Assembly (NCBI GenBank): GCA_037501455.1
Contig: CM074865.1
Span: 33,152,501 to 33,216,500 of the forward strand
Direction of reading: 5' to 3'
DNA: 64,000 bases
From: Lantana camara
Taxonomy: Eukaryota; Streptophyta; Magnoliopsida; Lamiales; Verbenaceae
In this document: positions 57,244 through 64,000 of the stretch, piece by piece
Position numbering within the stretch: position 1 is the stretch's first letter
How the letters are laid out: every line of letters begins with the position of its first letter
Position numbers and translations under genes: made by a program
The notes under the pieces: generated by a model
Databases searched by the model: none
What the model saw: only the letters and a program-made list of their open reading frames with translations
What the model was told of the DNA's origin: nothing

Positions 57244-57614
57244 CAAAGATATTTACTTCAAGAAACCCTTTCTCTCCCTCATTTGCTCCTTTTTCAAATT
57301 TTTACCCCCTCACCGGAATTACTACACCGTTGCGGCTAATCGCCGGCCGTCCGCTGCTGTAGGTTGTCCAACCTCTGGCCTTTGTTGTCACCCGTCGATC
57401 GTAGCCTTCATTGCCGCTACGTACTGCCGAAACACCAAACCCGTGGCTCCACGTACTTACAATCGTGCTTTGACTCGTTGCTTTTGTAGGTAACATTTTT
57501 ACCCTTTAGCTCTCTTTAATAGCTTCCAATCGTGCATAGCGTTTAGTTTTTTTTCCGTTTGTTCAAGGGACTTTTCGAATGGGGTTATATTTTGTTAGAA
57601 ATTTGGATAATGTA

Positions 57615-57657
<43 letters not shown>

Positions 57658-57796
57658 TGGAATTGGTCATGTTTGTTTGTTTGCGAAATAAATTTAATAA
57701 ATATTCGGACAGTTGGTTGAGAAGTTATCCTTTTTAAGTAAAAAAAGACTTTTTAAGTAAAAAATTCCATGTCGGTGCCTTTTATTTCTTCCTAAA
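57244..57796. other. Unassigned DNA between LTRs H and Y
   Basis: I do not recognise it. It has a C+T-rich start, a mixed GC segment to about 57490, and AT-rich sequence after that. A 16-bp repeat (CTTTTTAAGTAAAAAA) occurs twice near 57730-57765. It may be an older LTR remnant or the true pre-insertion DNA. The minus-strand 64-codon frame at 57302-57496 has no recognisable motif. Confidence 0.5.
57616..57654. repeat. (AT)n microsatellite
   Basis: About 19 uninterrupted AT units. Confidence 0.92.
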
Positions 57797-58276
57797 TGTA
57801 GCACCCGCATCGATAGGCGCCACATCCCCCACACCAAGCATCCAATCCACATATGAAATGAGAATCCATACATGAATCAAACACGTGGTGAACGGGTGAC
57901 AATAAAAGAACCCTAACTAAGCAGAGCTAACCCTTAAACCAATCAAAACAAAAGCACGATGCAAACAAGCAATAAGTGGAAGCAACAACAATACAACTAA
58001 GTAGCGAGCAAATATACAATCCAATTATGGCCACCACGGCCTAAACATCCACATTCTCCATAATTAGAACTTATACGATTTGCAAAAATAACAAGTATAT
58101 TAATACATATTAGATGCTCAAGCTAGGCTACAAATTAAAGACACGACAGACTCTAAATCCCCGCCTAGCAAGAACCTACAAAAACTTAAAGTGAGGAGGG
58201 GTCAGTCTGAGAAGACCGAGTGAGGGGTTTATATATATAAGACACATAACATGCAACCCATAATCCCGAGTACAGT
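57797..58276 (-). repeat. Y-family LTR, first segment on the plus strand
   Basis: Begins TGTAGCACCC and parallels the 3' ends of LTRs A, W and V: CACATCCCCC, the inverted CATTTCATATGTG block, the module at 58161-58227. X interrupts it at 58277. Confidence 0.8.
58161..58227 (-). other. Hairpin module, Y
   Basis: CAGTCT 58203-58208 pairs with AGACCG 58213-58218 (one G-U pair in RNA). CCGCCTA is at 58161; the usual TGCAGG reads TGTAGG. Confidence 0.68.
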
Positions 58277-61200
58277 TGTAACATCCCGCTCGTCCGACTT
58301 ATAAGGTACGCAATGTTTCAAACTTTTTATGTGTTTAATTATGTGAATTTGTGTTTTGTGTGGCCCTATTTTGAACTCTTTTAGAGTTTAGGGTCCCCTT
58401 TGTAATTTTCTCTTTTTGGGGGATTTTCGGTCACTGCTCGTTCGATCGAGATTTTGACCTCTTTGACCCCTTCAAAGTGTTTGGGGCATCGAAACGAGTC
58501 CGTAGACTCTAAGTTTGCCCAATTCTGACATCGTTAGTCTTTCCTCCCGTTCGTTTTGCGCGCGAGGACTCAGGATAAAACACCCGAATCCTAGTTAAAC
58601 GTGACAGAACCCGCTCAGCTCTCTCTCTCTTCCCTCCCCCCAGGCGAAACACGACATTCACACACACTCACAGTGTGTTTTCATACATAACTCAAACTCG
58701 CTCGTTTCTCGACGGAATTCGACGAACCAATAATACTTTTCGAAGAGCTCGACGACACGGTCAGAACCGTACCAAGTTCTCGACCAACCGATGACCGATG
58801 GCGGAGATATCGCTATTTTTCAGCCACGGCTGGAGGAGGTGGTGGAGACACCACTTCGCCAGCGATTTCCAACGGTTTCCGGCGGGCTTCAGGCAACACG
58901 CACCCCAGTCACGGCAAGAAGGCTTCCCGGCGCATCGTTGGATGTTGGCGGTACGGCCATCCGGGCCACAACGACGCTGCACGCGCTGCCAGAAGCTCGC
59001 AGCGGCGGCGCTCGACACTATAGCGGCGAGTTTCGCCTCGGACCAAGGTTAGTGTTTTCCAAGGTTTTCCGACCCCCTAAGTTCATTTCTGGCATCAATT
59101 TCATCTAATTTTGGCCGTAGGTGATGGTTCCGGCGACTTGAGCGGCGGTAGAAACTTCGGCGGCCAACGGGGGCCTTTTTCATCGATCTTTTGGCCACGG
59201 GCTCTTCACCAAAGTTGTTTGGAACTACGAGAACTATCATCCATTGATCACACGACTCCAGATTTGGTCGTTTGATGGCGGATCGCGGCGGTGCAACGGC
59301 CGGGCTAGCTCCGGGGATATTTTTCGACGACTACCTTGGGGGTTTCGAAGAGCTCATTACGGGTAAGACAATGCCTCTTTCGGATATCATTTTCATTCAC
59401 CGGTTTGGAAGTAATTCGATTTCGAAGATTTTAGGGTTTTCGTATTCTTGGATATAAAATTGGAGAAGATTGGCTTGGAATTTCCAGAAATTGATCGAGG
59501 ATTTAGAACGAGAACGAGGAATTCTTGCAAGCGTGAATTTTTGGGATTTTTCCGGCACGTTCCGGTGGCGGTCGAATGGCGGCCGGCCACTGTTCCGGCA
59601 GCTCCGGCGGCGGCACTCCGGAGACCTTCGGGTAGTTTGTCCACTTCTTCGTGGTGAGTCCAACACCACTTCCCGTTCGTTAATCGGACGTTCGGTTTAT
59701 TTGTTATGAATTTATTTGTGTAGTTGGAATTATTTGATTTAATTATTCTAAATGTAAATTAATTGCGATTTGCTAGATTTGTCAATCGAATTGTAATCTA
59801 ATGTGTACGAGATCATGTATGAAATGAAATGAGATAGGTATGGAGACTTTGATTTGATAAATAGAATCCAGATATGTTAAATTTATACTATTTGCTTAAC
59901 CTAGAGGGGATATTTGTGTAATTTTCCTAAGTATGTAAATTTGTACGGATTGAATTAATTAATCCTTGCTACTTGATAAACAAATATGCTAATTATAATT
60001 TCATTATAAGAAGTTAATATGTCTAACCTTGAAACTTTGAATTAAAGTTTAATCACCTAAATTGAAATTTGATGTGTAACTTCGTGATCTTTAAATAGAA
60101 TTCATAGCATGTTATTATATGATTTATTTGGCTTTGTAATACGTGTAAATTTATGAAATGTTATATGTGAATTCGATCTGATTGCTTTGTAAATGTGCAA
60201 TATATGAATTGATATGAAATAATGTGAATTCCATTGCCTTTCGAGTTCCCTAATTGCATTAATTGTGCGTATGAACATGCCTTAATGTTTTGTTTTGCAT
60301 ATAATTAATATGAATTTGACTCTTACTTATATGATTACGTTTCTTAAGTGCTTGAGCATCGTCGTGCGTCTCTATGTGGTTGTCTGAGTCTGAGTCTGAG
60401 TCTGAGCTCGGTGTTGTCTTTTGTGTGTTCAGTTGTTCAGGTGCACCCGGGGTGGTGACATGTGAGTCGTGCAGGTTCCGGGGTGAACTATTTACTGTGT
60501 TTTCGGCTGTGTTTGGTACCAGGTGAGGTTAGGATATAGTTACACCCTATTGCAATGTGCTCGTTTTGAATGCATGTGACTTATAAGCCTCTATATACAC
60601 GTAAATATGTGCGAGATAAGTATTTTATTGGTTTTGTCGTAAGTTTGAAAGTACGAACGCTATGTATGAGGCTATGTATGCTTAAGCTCCGTTTTGATAT
60701 GATTTTGAAGTAAGAGTATGTGTGGTATATACGTACAATATGATAAGTACGATACGCATCAGATATGTCTGTCTGTCTGTGTGTAGCGGGTTAAGTTTCC
60801 GAGATATATGTGTTTTATGTGTGATGGGCCCCGGAGTTGTGGGTAAGGGAGACCCGGGACGGCCATGGGGTCGCTGGTTGCAACCCCTGTGCACTTCTTC
60901 ACCAAGGTGAGGCTTAGCTCATCCTCGAGAGATCGAGGGGAAAGCAGGCCTCATATGCCGGCGGTATAACCCGTCAGGATCGGTCCACCAGTATAAGATA
61001 AGATATGTGTGGGGGTTGAGAGTGGTCGCTCTCTTCCCCAAACGGAGAAAGGTTGGATTGGTTTATGCTTTTTGCTTTGTCTTCGCTTTGCTTTGCTAAG
61101 GAGTTGGTTGGTTGTGTACTCGTACCCGCCGAGTTTTGTTATGTTTGTCGGTTATAAGTTCGTGAAACGGGGTTAGACTCTTAAGTTAAGATAAAAATTG

Positions 61201-61440
61201 TTATGCTTTCAACCTAAAAAGGTATGTTTCGGTATGTGTGCTAAGTCTGCATGAATCTGAGTTTATGCCTTAAGAAACGTGTGATTCAAGATTTGTGATT
61301 GAAGATTTGTTTGATAAGTCTCCCTATATGTATACTATCACGAGAAAATGTTTTGGCGTGCAAAAACTAACCCCGGGTTTATGAACATTGCTTCTACTAT
61401 ATGTTGTGCTCTGTATATATGTATAGCGTGCGTGCGTTAG

Positions 61441-61533
61441 CCCCTCGCTCAGTCTTTGGACTGACCCCTCCCCCTTTATGTTTTTAGTATGCAGGTTTCG
61501 GTTTGGGTTCGCGTTAGAGTTCGTGCTAGGCGG
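61441..61533 (+). other. Hairpin module, X copy 2
   Basis: CAGTC 61450-61454 pairs with GACTG 61459-61463, then CCCCTCCCCC, TATGCAGG, and TAGGCGG ending at 61533. Confidence 0.75.
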
Positions 61534-61671
61534 CGGTGTGTCGTGTCTTTTGAGTCTGTATCTGTACGTTTCAGTTTGTTAAGTATTTTGTTCTGATTTC
61601 TGATTCGTAAATTCTGTATAAGATATGTTACATGCATGTTTGAAACTATGAACCGAATGTATGGAATTCGG

Positions 61672-61825
61672 GACAGGTTGGGACAGGTGCTCAAATTAGA
61701 TGAACTCGTTGTGATTATATGATTATTCGGGACAGGTTTCTAGGGCCAGTTGAACCCGTCTTGTTGTGTAAATGTTCGGGACAGGATAGGACAAGTTCGA
61801 TTGATTAATTGAACCCGTGTAGATG
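61672..61825 (+). repeat. Three tandem TTCGGGACAGG...GAACCCGT units near the X LTR end
   Basis: Units start at about 61672, 61728 and 61773, 45-56 bases each, each closing with GAACTCGT or GAACCCGT. The copy at 20157-20255 has two. Confidence 0.75.
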
Positions 61826-62074
61826 ATCTTGACTTCTGTACTGCTCAATATGTTTTTCTGTACGAAAGTTTTTGAAAGTTGGTATTTTCGCCTGGCTTTC
61901 GCTATCATGTTTCACATATTCTCTTTTGTTCAGGGTTAGGTACCGCCTAGCTAGTGTGTGTGTTTTTGTTAGTCACCCGTTCGCTATGACTTGGTGTGTG
62001 TGCGGACTCTCCATTTCGTACATGTGTCGGGTCATAGTGCGGGGGTGTGGTGCCCCACCGCTTGGGGTGTTACA

Positions 62075-62932
62075 ATAGTCTTAGCAATGATCCAAGCAGA
62101 TAATTTAGGAAAGAAGTTAATAATCAGAATTACGAGCACCAAATTAATTACATTAATAAGTTAGGCAATCTGTGACTCAGCGAGTGGGTAATATCTCCAA
62201 CCAAACTCCGACAATGTAATTAATTCATTTCAAGTGATAAGTGATCATGCAAGTTGATACATATTAACATTCATTTCATTCATTGTCCATCCTTTTCCCC
62301 ACGGTTCGATGGTCGGGTTTGCAAGGCCCGAGCCATCTCATTAACATTTTGAGACAGGGGCTCATGACTCCTACCCGCTCCTTCGATGATTTAAAACCAC
62401 CAGCTCAAGAATAACTCGCCTTCCTTTCTCCTTGGTAGCGCGAGAAATTATCAAAGGGTACTAAGTGTTAAGGCGTGCCCGACGGCCAGATGCCGTACCG
62501 GTTTCCAATCCCACGTTTCCCCGAGGCCCAAATAGTGTGGTGCATTTTTTCGCCAAAACGGATGATCATGAAATCATTTTACTTTGGGAAAAGGTTTCTT
62601 TGTAAAATGTTTGCATTTTCGAAAACTAATACATATAAAGTATAGTTTTGGCCGAAAGTCCACGTTAGGTTCTATGGGCTTTAAATACATAAAGAAAACC
62701 TCACCTTGAAGACAAAGAAAGGATATAACTATGGAGTTTGCTCCCCAATACCTGGATCGACCCTATCCAAGAAAAGCACAAATAAATATAAGACTCAACA
62801 CCATGAACCAATTAATTGACAAACGGCATGCTTATGCATGTCATGAGATTTTATAATTAATGAAAATAATATGAACAATTCGTGAATAATTCACGTAAAA
62901 GCATAGCTCGAAGTAAAACATGGCATGAAGCA
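62075..62932 (-). repeat. Y-family LTR, middle segment
   Basis: Continues Y after X, through the CTCAGCGAGTGGG and GGTTTGCAAGGCCC blocks shared with LTR A, to the Z insertion at 62933. Confidence 0.8.
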
Positions 62933-64000
62933 TGTAACAACCCGTATTTTCATGAACAGTTTGGTATGACGTCACGAGTGAGCTCAGGCTCAGTGTTGTG
63001 CGTTTAATTATGTTTAAAGTGCTTAATTATATTTAATTATGTGAATGATGTACCTCGATTGTGTTTTACGCATTAATTTTTATGTGTAACCCCTCTTTAA
63101 TTTTAGAAATTAATTATAATTATGAGACAAACGTATTTAAATTTATGTAATTGTCGTTAAATGTCGATACATGCAACTTGTGGACTTAATTGAGTTAGGT
63201 TTAGGACCTAATTGCACTTTATTTATAATTATGTGGGTTAATTTGTAGTTTTATAAAGTTAAGTACTTAATTGAACTTTGTCTAATCGTTTGGGACTCTC
63301 TTTCTAATTTATTAATTTTGAATTTTGGCTTAATTGGGCTTTATCTTTAATCATGGGGGTGCTTTTATAATTTCACAACCTTTAATTAAACCCAATTGAT
63401 CTCCTTTTAATTTAATGGACTTAATTGCGAAACTAGATAACTCGAGGGACTTGATTGCAAATTTGAAAACTGAGATCCCTTATATCTCGTGAAACCCTAG
63501 TGCTGCCATTCAATCTTCATTTCCTGTAACAGCAGCGCAACCTCCTTCTCCCTCATTCATCAGCGACGCCTTCTTCCGCAGCCACACCATCGAGCACCAC
63601 CATTCCTCCCCCATTATTCTCTCCTCTCCCCTTTCGGTTTTCAGCAGAGGTAGCAGCGGCGAAGCAGTCTTCTTCTCCATCGAACCGCTACCGCGATCGA
63701 GCCCTCCACCATCACCACTTCCGCCATCATCTCGCCACCTGTCGCAAGGAAGGAGGCCAGTCCTTCACCACTGCGAAGCCGCGCACCACCACTTCTGTCG
63801 GCGAACCTTGGACAGCCACCACCCTTCACTCCCTCTCTTGACGCTTTCTTTTTCGGCGAACCATCCCTCCAGCTTGCGACACCTCTTCCTCTCGGATCCT
63901 GACCAAGGAGCAGCAACAAACCATTTCCTTCTCTCTCTTCTGCACCCAGATTTGAGTAAAGCCGAGAATCCCCCATCTCGCCGGACCACCACCACACTGA
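62933..64000 (+). repeat. Z-family LTR, second copy (runs off the window)
   Basis: Begins TGTAACAACCCG and matches 21365-22563 with a few percent divergence. The minus-strand frames at 63641-63997 mirror those at 22072-22560 as repeat sequence. Confidence 0.82.

Larger units (their letters stand above)
58277..62074 (+). repeat. Solo LTR X (3798 bp), inserted in LTR Y
   Basis: Begins TGTAACATCCC and ends GGGTGTTACA. The flanks ACAGT (58272-58276) and ATAGT (62075-62079) are a five-base duplication with one C/T change. Neither side has PBS or coding sequence; both are Y LTR. It contains CT-rich and Gly/Pro-coding GC-rich segments (58600-59650) that give chance open frames. Confidence 0.85.

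Noticed and set aside
58600..59650. A host gene exon in LTR X
   Set aside because: The segment has a counterpart in LTR H (6800-7850) at the same LTR position, so it is part of the repeat; frames differ between the two.
1..64000. CRISPR array, rRNA, tRNA or protein-coding host gene
   Set aside because: No regularly spaced identical repeats of CRISPR type. The tRNA-like matches are only the primer binding sites. All recognisable proteins belong to retrotransposons.

Overview
This window is plant nuclear DNA made almost entirely of nested LTR retrotransposons. I see no host gene, rRNA gene or CRISPR array. The evidence for a plant is an Athila-type Ty3/gypsy element primed by tRNA-Asp, a chromodomain Ty3/gypsy element of the Tekay/Del type with 2.5-kb LTRs, Ty1/copia pol genes in PR-IN-RT-RH order, and initiator-tRNA-Met primer sites. 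It is probably a repeat-rich eudicot; the species cannot be read from the sequence.

Layout. (1) 1-6361: the 5' half of a decayed Athila-like element on the minus strand (integrase, RNase H, RT, protease, gag, PBS, then a 1446-bp LTR). (2) 6362-57243: the oldest visible layer, a minus-strand giant LTR of a family I call X. Two insertions split it. Insertion R (8126-10509) is a rearranged chromovirus whose two outer ends are both U3 ends, with target duplication AAAAC. Insertion B (10559-57087) is a non-autonomous plus-strand element with 3.1-kb LTRs and target duplication CTTAA. The intact X copy at 58277-62074 serves as an empty-site reference for both. (3) Inside B: the 5' LTR carries a copia LTR (12522-31901, target duplication ACGGA), itself split by a 17.2-kb block (14177-31393). 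The short gag is interrupted by a complete Tekay-like element A (33527-43281, minus). The 3' LTR carries a complete copia element (45975-55109, minus, target duplication GTTAA). (4) The 17.2-kb block is a patchwork. 14190-18692 is a diverged copy of 32525-36945. From 18691 on it copies 60184 to at least 64000, then continues through an LTR Z that holds two 3.2-kb solo LTRs, W (TSD GTACG) and V (TSD GTTCT), only 24 nt apart. (5) 57244-57796: unassigned DNA with an AT microsatellite. (6) 57797-64000: a minus-strand LTR Y interrupted by solo LTR X (58277-62074) and by LTR Z (62933 to the window edge).

No pol gene is intact. Stop codons, deletions, an 18-bp and a 97-bp tandem duplication and several illegitimate junctions disable them all. 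Many stops look like CAA, CAG or CGA turned to TAA, TAG or TGA, as expected from 5-methylcytosine decay in silenced chromatin.

The most interesting signals are structural. One is a hairpin plus pyrimidine-tract module, kept at a similar place near the 3' end of six LTR families (11 copies). Another is an array of short GC-core palindromes about 1 kb into three LTR families, where the position is kept but the palindrome sequence changes. The others are the two-U3-ended element R, the patchwork block with template-switch-like junctions, and, in the copia leader, a spaced repeat and a GC-rich island edged by inverted repeats. Element names A, B, R, H, W, V, X, Y and Z are labels for this window only.
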